Source: Mayfieldus sp963841445
GTDB taxonomy: Bacteria > Actinomycetota > Thermoleophilia > Solirubrobacterales > 70-9
DNA length: 64,000 nt
Assembly: GCA_963841445.1 (NCBI GenBank)
Contig: CAWJCP010000002.1
Span: 806,001-870,000 of the forward strand
Reading direction: 5' to 3'
Both the position numbers and the translations under genes were made by a program. Below the pieces are notes generated by a model. The model did no database searches and was not told the origin of the DNA. It saw only the letters and a program-made list of their open reading frames with translations. Numbering within the stretch: the first letter of the stretch is position 1; each line of letters opens with the position of its first letter. Shown piece by piece: positions 57,908-64,000 of the stretch.

Positions 57908-59428
57908 TCATGCGGGGGTGATCGGATTGCGCCGCTCAGCGAAGCTGCGGTTCTTGCCCTCCGCGTATGCGAAGCGGCGAATCAGCTCCGCCCGTAGGTC
58001 GTCGGGCTGCACCACCGCGTCCACTACCAGCTCCGAGGCGAGGTGAAGGATGTCGATGTCCTCGGCGTACTCGCGGCGCTTTTCCTCCACGAAGCGTTGC
58101 CGCTCCTCGGCGTCCTCGATCGCCTGGATCTGGTTGTAGAAGACGGCGTTGACCGCCGCCTGCGGCCCCATCACCGCGATCGAGGCGGTGGGCAGCGCGA
58201 TGCAGCCGTCCGGCTCGAAGGCCGGCCCGGCCATCGCGTAGAGCCCGGCGCCGTACGCCTTGCGCACGATCACCGAGAGCTTCGGCACCGTCGCCTCGGA
58301 GACGGCGCTGATCATCTTCGCCCCATGGCGGATGATCCCCTGGCGCTCGACCGCGGTGCCGATCATGAAGCCGGGCACGTCGGCGAGGAAGAGCAGCGGG
58401 ACGTTGAAGGCGTTGCAGGTCTGGATGAAGCGGGCGGCCTTGTCGGCCGAGTCGACGAACAGCACTCCCCCCTTCTGCTTCGGCTGGTTCGCGACGATGC
58501 CGACCGCGCGACCGTCGAGGCGCGCGTATCCGGTGATCAGCTCCTTCGCCCATCCCACGTGGACCTCGAGCAGTGAGTCGGCGTCGATCAGCACCTCGAT
58601 CAGCTCGCGCATGTCGAAGGCCTGGTTCTCGTCGGTCGGGACGATCTCCCCGATCGACGCGGTCGAGGCCGGCTCGACCGGCGGCGCCGGCGGCGCCTGC
58701 TCGCGCCAGTTGTCCGGCAGATAGGAGAGGTAGCGGCGGGCGACGTCGATCACCTCCGCGTCGCTACCGGCGAGGAAGTGGCCGCACCCGGAGACCGTCG
58801 TGTGCATCTTCGCGCCCCCCATCTCCTCCAGCGTGACCTTCTCCCCGATCACCATCTCCGCCATCCGCGGCGACCCCAGGTACATCGAGGCGTTTCCCTC
58901 GCGCATGATCACGACGTCGCAGAAGGCGGGAATGTAGGCGCCTCCGGCGGCGCTGGGGCCGAACAGCAGGCAGACCTGGGGAACCTGGCCGGAGAGGCGC
59001 ACCTGGTTGTAGAAGATCCGGCCCGCGCCTCTGCGACCGGGGAACATCTGCACTTGGTCGGTGATCCGGGCCCCGGCGGAGTCGACCAGGTAGACGATCG
59101 GGACGCCGAGCTTGGCGGCGCGCTCCTGGATCCGGAGGATCTTCTCGACCGTCTTCGGGCCCCACGAGCCCGCCTTCACGGTCGGGTCGTTTGCCATCAG
59201 CGCCGCCCGCCGGCCGCCGATCGAGGCCAGGCCGGTCACGACGCCGTCGGCGCCGAGGCCCTCCTGCTCCCAGTTGGCCAGCAGCCCCTCCTCGGCGAAG
59301 GACTCGGGGTCGACGAGCTTCGCCAATCGCTCGCGAACCGGAAGCTTCTCCTGCTCAGCGAGCTTTTGCTGATGACGCTCGGGACCGCCCGCAAGCGCCG
59401 CCTCAAGCGCTCGGCGGATGTCGGTCAC
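57908..59428 (-). CDS. acyl-CoA carboxylase carboxyltransferase (beta) subunit
   Basis: 506 residues from a GTG at 59428 (VTDIRRALEAALAGGPERHQQ). The two crotonase-like halves are clear: first half with VPQVCLLFGPSAAGGAYIPAFCD and GSPRMAEMVIGEKVTLEEMGGAKMH, second half with FLADVPGFMIGTAVERQGIIRHGAKMISA. The FGPSAAGGAY oxyanion region is closer to methylcrotonyl-CoA carboxylase than to propionyl-CoA carboxylase, which with nearby HMG-CoA lyase points to leucine breakdown. The biotin-carrying alpha subunit is not in this window. Upstream extension of the frame is a shadow. Confidence 0.9.
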   Translation of the reverse strand: MTDIRRALEAALAGGPERHQQKLAEQEKLPVRERLAKLVDPESFAEEGLLANWEQEGLGADGVVTGLASIGGRRAALMANDPTVKAGSWGPKTVEKILRIQERAAKLGVPIVYLVDSAGARITDQVQMFPGRRGAGRIFYNQVRLSGQVPQVCLLFGPSAAGGAYIPAFCDVVIMREGNASMYLGSPRMAEMVIGEKVTLEEMGGAKMHTTVSGCGHFLAGSDAEVIDVARRYLSYLPDNWREQAPPAPPVEPASTASIGEIVPTDENQAFDMRELIEVLIDADSLLEVHVGWAKELITGYARLDGRAVGIVANQPKQKGGVLFVDSADKAARFIQTCNAFNVPLLFLADVPGFMIGTAVERQGIIRHGAKMISAVSEATVPKLSVIVRKAYGAGLYAMAGPAFEPDGCIALPTASIAVMGPQAAVNAVFYNQIQAIEDAEERQRFVEEKRREYAEDIDILHLASELVVDAVVQPDDLRAELIRRFAYAEGKNRSFAERRNPITPA

Positions 59429-59561
59429 TGCCTGGTCGGGGCGCGTGGCGAGCCGGCGGGCTGATCCGAGTTGGGATTTGCCCTGGCTGTCGAATCCTGT
59501 GAGGCCCGCACCCGGCGCCTGACGTCCTCGGTGGGCAGCCCGGCGCCGCCTGCGGGCTCGG

Positions 59562-60005
59562 TCACGTCGCCCGGCCCGCTGTTGTGCCCTGACTCGCCGC
59601 ACCGGCGAGCTGGCTGGAGAGCTTCTCGAGGCCCTTGACGATCGCCTCGCGGCGCGACTGTAGATCCGCGATCACCTTCTCCATCTGACGACGCCGGGCG
59701 GCTCCCTCCTCGACCATCCGGATCGCCTTCTCCTCGGCCGCCTTGACCGCCTCGGAAGCCTTCTCGTCGGCCTCAGCGCGGACCCGTGTCGCGTAGGCGT
59801 CGGCGTCCTCGCGCCTCTTGCGAGCGTAGTCCTCGGCTGGGGGTCGAACGCCCTCCACGGAGGCGCGCGCACCGCCCTCGAGCCAGTCGGCGAGCTTGCA
59901 GAGGTAGCTGTCGACCTCGCGCCGATCGTAGCCGCGCCTGGTCAGCGTGAAGGTGGCGTTGCGAATCCGCTCGATCGTCTCCACTCGTCCCATCCTCCTC
60001 TTCAC
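59562..60005 (-). CDS. DivIVA-domain protein
   Basis: 147 residues. The N-terminal RNATFTLTRRGYDRREVDSYLCKLADWLE is a clear DivIVA/Wag31-like membrane-curvature binding segment, followed by a coiled coil (about 55-135) rich in Ala, Glu and Arg. Bound to negatively curved membrane, such proteins recruit wall-synthesis or division factors. It is shorter than Wag31. Start: GTG 60005, or more likely GTG 59984, which has AGGAGG nine bases upstream. Located between SnoaL-like and carboxylase genes with no clear link. Confidence 0.8.
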   Translation of the reverse strand: MKRRMGRVETIERIRNATFTLTRRGYDRREVDSYLCKLADWLEGGARASVEGVRPPAEDYARKRREDADAYATRVRAEADEKASEAVKAAEEKAIRMVEEGAARRRQMEKVIADLQSRREAIVKGLEKLSSQLAGAASQGTTAGRAT

Positions 60006-60016
60006 GGCAGCGCAGC

Positions 60017-60400
60017 TTAGCCGCTGCCGGTCGCGCCCGTGAGCCTTGCCGCCATCGCCTCGGCGAGCGCATTCACGCCGCTCTTCGGGCGCACCATCAC
60101 CATCATCTCCTCGATCCGACCGTCGGCTCCAAAGCGCAGGACGTCGACCCCGTTGAGCTCACGATCCCCGACCCGCGCCTCGAAGACGAGCACCGCCGTG
60201 TCACCGGTCTCGACCTGGTCGGTGTAGCGAAAGTCCTCGAACACCTCGACGACCGCGGAGAGCAGCGTCGCGATCGCATCACGTCCCTCGTAGGGCTTGA
60301 AGACGACGGGGCTGCGAAACGAGACTCTCTCGCTGAAAAGCTCCTCCAGGGCCGAGAAGTCCTTCGCCTCCGCCGCGGCTTTGAATCGGTCGCTCTTCAT
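60017..60400 (-). CDS. SnoaL/NTF2-like small protein
   Basis: 127 residues with the cone-shaped NTF2-like fold pattern: helix FKAAAEAKDFSALEELFSERVSFRSP, strand block FKPYEGRDAIATLLSAVVEVFEDFRY, then DTAVLVFEARVGDRELNGVDVLRFGADGRIEEM with the typical long C-terminal strand. Members are isomerases, dehydratases or small-molecule binding proteins. No catalytic residues can be assigned. It lies 18 bp before the HMG-CoA lyase end and may share its transcript. Confidence 0.85.
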   Translation of the reverse strand: MKSDRFKAAAEAKDFSALEELFSERVSFRSPVVFKPYEGRDAIATLLSAVVEVFEDFRYTDQVETGDTAVLVFEARVGDRELNGVDVLRFGADGRIEEMMVMVRPKSGVNALAEAMAARLTGATGSG

Positions 60401-60417
60401 CAGCTCCGCAGCCTAAT

Positions 60418-61392
60418 TCAGTCCGGCCGGCCGCGCCGCTGCCGTCGGTGGCAGCCGCCCGTCGACTCGGGCCGCGCCGCCTGCCAGTCGACCGGCCCGG
60501 CGCGCAGCACGTGGGAGCCCAGCGGCCGCCCGAGCGCCTCCTGCGCGGCCCGCGCTGCCTCGATCAGCTTCGGCAGCTCGATGCCGGTCTCGACCCCCAT
60601 CTCGTCCAGCATCGAGACGACGTCCTCGGTCCCGACGTTGCCGGTCGAGCCGGGCGGCACCGGACAGCCGCCGAGCTCCCCGAAGGAGCTCTCGAAGGAG
60701 TCGATGCCCTGCTCCAGCGCCGCCAGCAGGTTGGCGAGGCCCTGCCCGCGGGTGTTGTGGAAGTGAGCGGTCAGCTCGACGCCGTCGAGCTGCTCGCGGG
60801 CGGCGGCGAAGAACTCGTGCACCTGGCGCGGGTTGGCCATCCCGGTCGTGTCGCCGAAGGCGATCTCCTCGCAGCCCGCCGCGGCCAGGGAGGCGGCGAT
60901 ATCGAGGACGCGGTCGGCGGGCACCTCGCCCTCGTAGGGGCAGCCGAAGGCGACCGAGATCACTCCCTCGCAGCGCAGCCCCTCCGCTCGGGCGGTGGCG
61001 ATCGTGCGCCGCAGCCCGGTCAGCGACTCGGCGATCGAGCGATTGACGTTGCGCTGGTTGTGGGTCTCCGAAGCGGAGAGGAAGAGATTGACCTCGTCGA
61101 AGCGGTCGCGCTTGCGCAGCGCTCGCTCCAAGCCGCGCTCGTTCGGCACCAGCACCGAGAGCGCGACGCCCTCGCGCCGCCCTACGCGATCGAGCACCAG
61201 CTCCGCGTCGGCGAGCTGCGGGATCACGTCGGGGCGCACGAATGAGGTCACCTCGAGCCGCGACAGGCCGCTGTCGAGCAGCAATCCGATCAGCTCGACC
61301 TTGTCCTCCGTCGCGATCACCTCGGGCTCGTTCTGGAAGCCGTCGCGGGGACCAACCTCGCGGATTCGGACCTGATCGGTAGATTCGCTCAC
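60418..61392 (-). CDS. hydroxymethylglutaryl-CoA lyase
   Basis: 324 residues. TIM-barrel DRE-TIM family: REVGPRDGFQNE (metal and substrate loop), FHNTRGQGLANLLAALEQG, and the signature loop SFGELGGCPVPPGSTGNVGTEDVV holding the catalytic cysteine (GGCP). Cleaves 3-hydroxy-3-methylglutaryl-CoA to acetoacetate and acetyl-CoA, the last step of leucine catabolism. With the carboxylase subunit at 58 kb and acetoacetyl-CoA synthetase at 52 kb, the window holds several leucine or ketone-body functions. The C-terminal 20 residues are basic. Confidence 0.93.
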   Translation of the reverse strand: MSESTDQVRIREVGPRDGFQNEPEVIATEDKVELIGLLLDSGLSRLEVTSFVRPDVIPQLADAELVLDRVGRREGVALSVLVPNERGLERALRKRDRFDEVNLFLSASETHNQRNVNRSIAESLTGLRRTIATARAEGLRCEGVISVAFGCPYEGEVPADRVLDIAASLAAAGCEEIAFGDTTGMANPRQVHEFFAAAREQLDGVELTAHFHNTRGQGLANLLAALEQGIDSFESSFGELGGCPVPPGSTGNVGTEDVVSMLDEMGVETGIELPKLIEAARAAQEALGRPLGSHVLRAGPVDWQAARPESTGGCHRRQRRGRPD

Positions 61393-61426
61393 GACTGAAT
61401 CGCGGCCAAGCGTTCGCTCATCTGCT

Positions 61427-62353
61427 TCAGGTTAGGCTGCCCCGCGGGTCCGCGAGGCGACCCGCGACCGTGGCGAGCGTTTCGCGCACCTCCTCGGGCT
61501 CAAAGCGGACCTGGGCGTGAGTGAATCGCAGCGCCGTCGATCCCGCCCGCGCATGCGCCTGGTCGCGCCTGCGGTCCCTGGCCTGCTGGGCAGGGGTCCG
61601 GTGGTAGCGCAGCCCGTCGGTTTCCACCACCAGGCCCAACACCGGCCAGTAGAAGTCGGTCCGATAGCCATTGACACGCTGGCGGGTCAATGGCAACGGC
61701 AAGCCTGCCGCACGGACGATCGGCAGGAAGCGGCGCTCCAGCTCCGAGTCGGTGAGCCGGAAGGTGTCCCGATCGAGGCAGCGGCGCAGGGCAGCCACCC
61801 CGGGCTGCCGGGAAAGCTGCTCGAGGTCGACACGCAGCGCCTCCGGGCTGATCAGCTCAAGCTTGTCCGCCTCGTTTATCGCCGCTTCGAGCGCGCCTCG
61901 GGGCAACCGGCCCGCCAGGTCGGTGAGCGTGAGCGTAGGGTCGGTGAGGGGAATTCCGGCAACCCGCCGGATCCTGTGGAGGGGCAGTGTCCTTCGCCGA
62001 TGGATCCGGATTCCCGCCGCTCGCGGTCGCGATCGAAGCTCAACCGAAACCTCGATCGCCGCATCGCGCTCGCGGCGAATCTTCCAGGCAGCCGCAGCGC
62101 TTCCGTGGCTCAGCACGGCCCCGGGGCCGCAGCGCAGCGTCGCCGCCATCCAGCGACCCGGCTCGCCGAGCTGTGGCCGACCCACGGCGTAGACGTTCCA
62201 CGCCACCCGATGCAATCGGCCTGTTGCCAGGCGATGCCTGATCTCCGCGGGGCTGAATCCCAGCTCGACCAGCTGGCAGCGCGCAATCACACCGTGCTGC
62301 CTGCGCGCCAACGCCCAGGCCTCCCGGCTCGATTGGACGCTTTCGGTCGCCAT
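61427..62353 (-). CDS. AbiEi-like N-terminus fused to a DUF559/VSR-type nuclease domain
   Basis: 308 residues from the ATG at 62353 (MATESVQSSREAWALARRQHG). N-terminal winged-helix block RQHGVIARCQLVELGFSPAEIRHRLATGRLHRVAWNVYAVG is the AbiEi_4 type; a middle AbiEi C-terminal part follows, then the DUF559/PD-(D/E)xK-like end (YRTDFYWPVLGLVVETDGLRYHRTPAQQARDRRRDQAH) with the typical E-x-D-G-x-x-x-H. Frequent in actinobacteria, with unproven function. Not part of a toxin pair here, as no AbiEii is adjacent. Confidence 0.85.
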   Translation of the reverse strand: MATESVQSSREAWALARRQHGVIARCQLVELGFSPAEIRHRLATGRLHRVAWNVYAVGRPQLGEPGRWMAATLRCGPGAVLSHGSAAAAWKIRRERDAAIEVSVELRSRPRAAGIRIHRRRTLPLHRIRRVAGIPLTDPTLTLTDLAGRLPRGALEAAINEADKLELISPEALRVDLEQLSRQPGVAALRRCLDRDTFRLTDSELERRFLPIVRAAGLPLPLTRQRVNGYRTDFYWPVLGLVVETDGLRYHRTPAQQARDRRRDQAHARAGSTALRFTHAQVRFEPEEVRETLATVAGRLADPRGSLT

Positions 62354-62420
62354 AGCCACCGAAAGCGTCCAACGGCCCAATTCTCGCCCCCGGCGCTAGC
62401 TCCCCTTCACGCCACGACCG

Positions 62421-62864
62421 CTAGGTCAGCTTCACGCCGCCGACGTCGATGACGCGGCGCTCGTGGGTGCCGACGCCGATCGTTCGCTCGCCCTCGGTCA
62501 CCTCGACGTCGAAGCGCAGCTTGCGCCCATCAACCACCTCGCGCAGGGTCGAGCGCACCGTGCAGCCCGATCCCTCGGCGGCGGCGGCGACGTGCTTGAT
62601 GCAGACCTCAAAGCCGACCGTCGCCTTGCCTTCCGGCAGGTGCTGGTAGCTGAGGATGGCGGAGTTTCGCTCCATCACCGCGACCATCCCGGGAGTCGAG
62701 AGGACGCTGGCCCCGATCGTGCCGCCGACGTCGGTGACCAGCCTGTCCTCGACGACGAAGTCCTCCGATCGCTCCATCCCGACCTCGAAGGTCGCCTGCT
62801 CCGGTCGCTCGTCGTCGGCGACGGCTTCCTTGATCGTCGTCAGCTTGCGGCCCGCATCGACCAT
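62421..62864 (-). CDS. hotdog-fold thioesterase, FlK-like
   Basis: 147 residues. The hotdog pattern is seen as VTDVGGTIGASVLSTPGMVAVMERNSAILSYQHLPEGKATVGFEVCIKHVAAAAEGSGCTV, with the Thr/Glu/His trio found in fluoroacetyl-CoA thioesterase relatives (P-x-M-x-x-x-x-E-x-x-x, then H near the strand KHVAAA). The C-terminus GERTIGVGTHERRVIDV is the usual end of this family. Probably hydrolyses a small acyl-CoA. It follows the SDR gene on the same strand with 55 bp between, so they may act on related CoA substrates. Confidence 0.82.
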   Translation of the reverse strand: MVDAGRKLTTIKEAVADDERPEQATFEVGMERSEDFVVEDRLVTDVGGTIGASVLSTPGMVAVMERNSAILSYQHLPEGKATVGFEVCIKHVAAAAEGSGCTVRSTLREVVDGRKLRFDVEVTEGERTIGVGTHERRVIDVGGVKLT

Positions 62865-62919
62865 CAGACGGTCGACTCCTCGGTCCCACCCGGATTTGCC
62901 CGATTCGTGGAGTCGGGCA

Positions 62920-63654
62920 CTAGACCATTCCCAGGCCGCCGCTGACGCCGAGCGTCTCGCCGGTCACATACGAGGACTCCTCGGCGGCCAGGAACGCGAT
63001 CGCCGCCGCCACCTCGTCCGGGGAGCCGAGGCGCCGCATCTGCGTCGCCCCCTTCATCGTCTCGATCAGCCTCTCGCCCATCTCCCCCAGCTGCGCGGCC
63101 CCCATCAGCAGCGGCGTCTCGATCGGGCCCGGGGCGATCGAGTTGGCGGTGATCCCGTAGCGGGCGTTCTCGCGCGCGATCACCTTCATGAACGCGATCA
63201 CCCCTCCCTTCGCGGCCGAATAGACGGCCGAGCCCTTCGAGCCGACGCGGCCGGCTTCGGAGGAGATGCTGACGATGCGCCCGTAGCCGGCCTCCTGCAT
63301 CGCCGGCAGGACGGCGTGGGTGCAGTTGAGCACCCCGGTGAGGTTGACGGCGATGACCCGCGCCCACTGCTCCGGCGTCGTCTGGTTGAAGAACCCGAAC
63401 TCGTCGGTGCCGGCGTTGTTGACCAGCACGTCGAGCCCGCCGATCGAGTCGATCGCGGACCGCGCGGCCTCGTAGTCGGTGACGTCGAGCTTCACAGCGT
63501 GGCCGCCGATGTCCGCGGCGACCTCGGCGGCGCCACTCTCGTCCAGGTCGCCGACCCATACTTCGGCGCCCTCGCCGGCCAGGCGCCGGGCGGTCGCGGT
63601 GCCGATCCCGCCGGCGCCGCCGGTGACCAGGGCCTTTCTTCCCTCCAGTCTCAT
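62920..63654 (-). CDS. short-chain dehydrogenase/reductase
   Basis: 244 residues from the ATG at 63654 (MRLEGRKALVTGG). NAD(P) site TGGAGGIG, NNAG motif, catalytic Ser in SISSEAG, YSAAK (Tyr and Lys), and a normal C-terminus ending VTGETLGVSGGLGMV. Typical classical SDR of the 3-oxoacyl-ACP/acetoacetyl-CoA reductase type; cofactor preference is not readable with certainty (VGDLDE after strand 2 favours NAD). Probably co-transcribed with the FlK-like thioesterase. Confidence 0.92.
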   Translation of the reverse strand: MRLEGRKALVTGGAGGIGTATARRLAGEGAEVWVGDLDESGAAEVAADIGGHAVKLDVTDYEAARSAIDSIGGLDVLVNNAGTDEFGFFNQTTPEQWARVIAVNLTGVLNCTHAVLPAMQEAGYGRIVSISSEAGRVGSKGSAVYSAAKGGVIAFMKVIARENARYGITANSIAPGPIETPLLMGAAQLGEMGERLIETMKGATQMRRLGSPDEVAAAIAFLAAEESSYVTGETLGVSGGLGMV

Positions 63655-63785
63655 CAGCTGAGAGGTTCGCGCTCGGCCCCAGGCCAAGCTTCCCTGTTGA
63701 GCCTCGCGCTCACGGCTCGCAGAATACGGCCCAACCGCGCTCCTGTCTCCCTTGCGGGGATAACCGGGTGCTTAGACTCGCGCCG

Positions 63786-64000
63786 ATGCCCCAAGCAGGC
63801 GATTCGACCTCCCCGATCCCGATCGTCGGCGGCACAGGCGCGCTCGGGTTTGGCCTCGCCCTGCGTTGGGCGCTGGCTGGAGTGCCGGTGGTAATCGGCT
63901 CACGCAGCGCCGACCGCGCGCATGAGGCAGCCGAGCGGCTGCGCGAGGCGGCGCCCGACGCAAGCGTCGAGGGACTGGAGAACGTCGAAGCGGCGACCCG
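63786..64000 (+). CDS. F420-dependent NADP oxidoreductase (5' part)
   Basis: Begins at the ATG at 63786 and runs off the window, 71 codons seen. After a short leader the Rossmann fold reads IVGGTGALGFGLALRWALAGVPVVIGSRSADRAHEAAERL; the GGTGxxGxGLA and VVIGSR sequences are typical of F420H2:NADP+ oxidoreductase (Fno/NpdG). It transfers hydride between reduced F420 and NADP+. Implies that the organism makes coenzyme F420, as many actinomycetes do. Only the NADP-binding part is visible. Confidence 0.85.
   Translation, partial: MPQAGDSTSPIPIVGGTGALGFGLALRWALAGVPVVIGSRSADRAHEAAERLREAAPDASVEGLENVEAAT

Noticed and set aside
61427..62353. AbiE-type toxin-antitoxin system
   Set aside because: Only an AbiEi-like domain fused to DUF559 is present; no AbiEii nucleotidyltransferase gene adjoins it.

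Overview
The window is a 64 kb piece of a very GC-rich bacterial chromosome. Several features together point to a high-GC actinomycete, most plausibly the Thermoleophilia/Solirubrobacterales side: strong GC codon bias, frequent GTG/TTG starts, an actinobacterial-type operon of six Mce proteins, a c-di-AMP (ydaO-type) riboswitch ahead of a cell-wall hydrolase, a DivIVA-like protein and an F420-dependent oxidoreductase. Taxonomy is inferred, not proven. No rRNA, CRISPR array, transposase or integrase gene was seen.

Layout. 0-4.1 kb: the 3' part of hypF, then a nickel module (Fur-family regulator with a His-rich tail and a NiCoT permease, with a palindromic candidate operator upstream), a small CxxC protein and a cupin. 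4.1-12.9 kb: six tightly overlapping minus-strand mce genes with no YrbE permease or MlaF-type ATPase nearby. 13-20.6 kb: a secreted protein, a metallophosphoesterase, a 65-bp triple repeat, a haloalkane-dehalogenase-like hydrolase, an OmpR/HAMP-kinase pair with a PepSY protein, and an M23 peptidase under a c-di-AMP riboswitch. 20.9-32.2 kb: an NlpC/P60 hydrolase, a polytopic membrane protein, a Baeyer-Villiger-type monooxygenase divergent from a TetR regulator with a 29-bp palindrome between them, two surface proteins, a multicopper oxidase with a frameshifted cupredoxin, and a DHA2 drug exporter. 32.4-34.5 kb: three consecutive genes broken by many single-base indels. 34.5-38.0 kb: small metabolic genes, including a translationally coupled RibD-like reductase and FAD monooxygenase.

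38.2-48.7 kb is the most interesting part. An intact tRNA-Pro(GGG) gene stands at 48.6 kb. Copies of its 3' portion recur in the same orientation at 41.8 and 38.2 kb. This is the arrangement left by elements integrating at a tRNA 3' end, and it marks two adjacent cargo segments. One carries a fatty-acid desaturase, its ferredoxin-reductase partner and a MerR regulator. The other carries an RHH/PIN toxin-antitoxin pair and an extensive arsenic locus: arsJ, gapdh, a DUF2180-like protein, acr3, arsC, arsR and arsM.

48.7-64 kb: an HNH-like protein, four more tRNAs (Gly, Trp, Leu, Leu), an M28 peptidase, acetoacetyl-CoA synthetase, a GGDEF/HD-GYP protein, a PAP2 phosphatase, an ABC exporter, and an acyl-CoA carboxylase/HMG-CoA lyase group that with acetoacetyl-CoA synthetase suggests leucine or ketone-body catabolism. 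The window ends in a SDR and a truncated F420-dependent NADP oxidoreductase gene.
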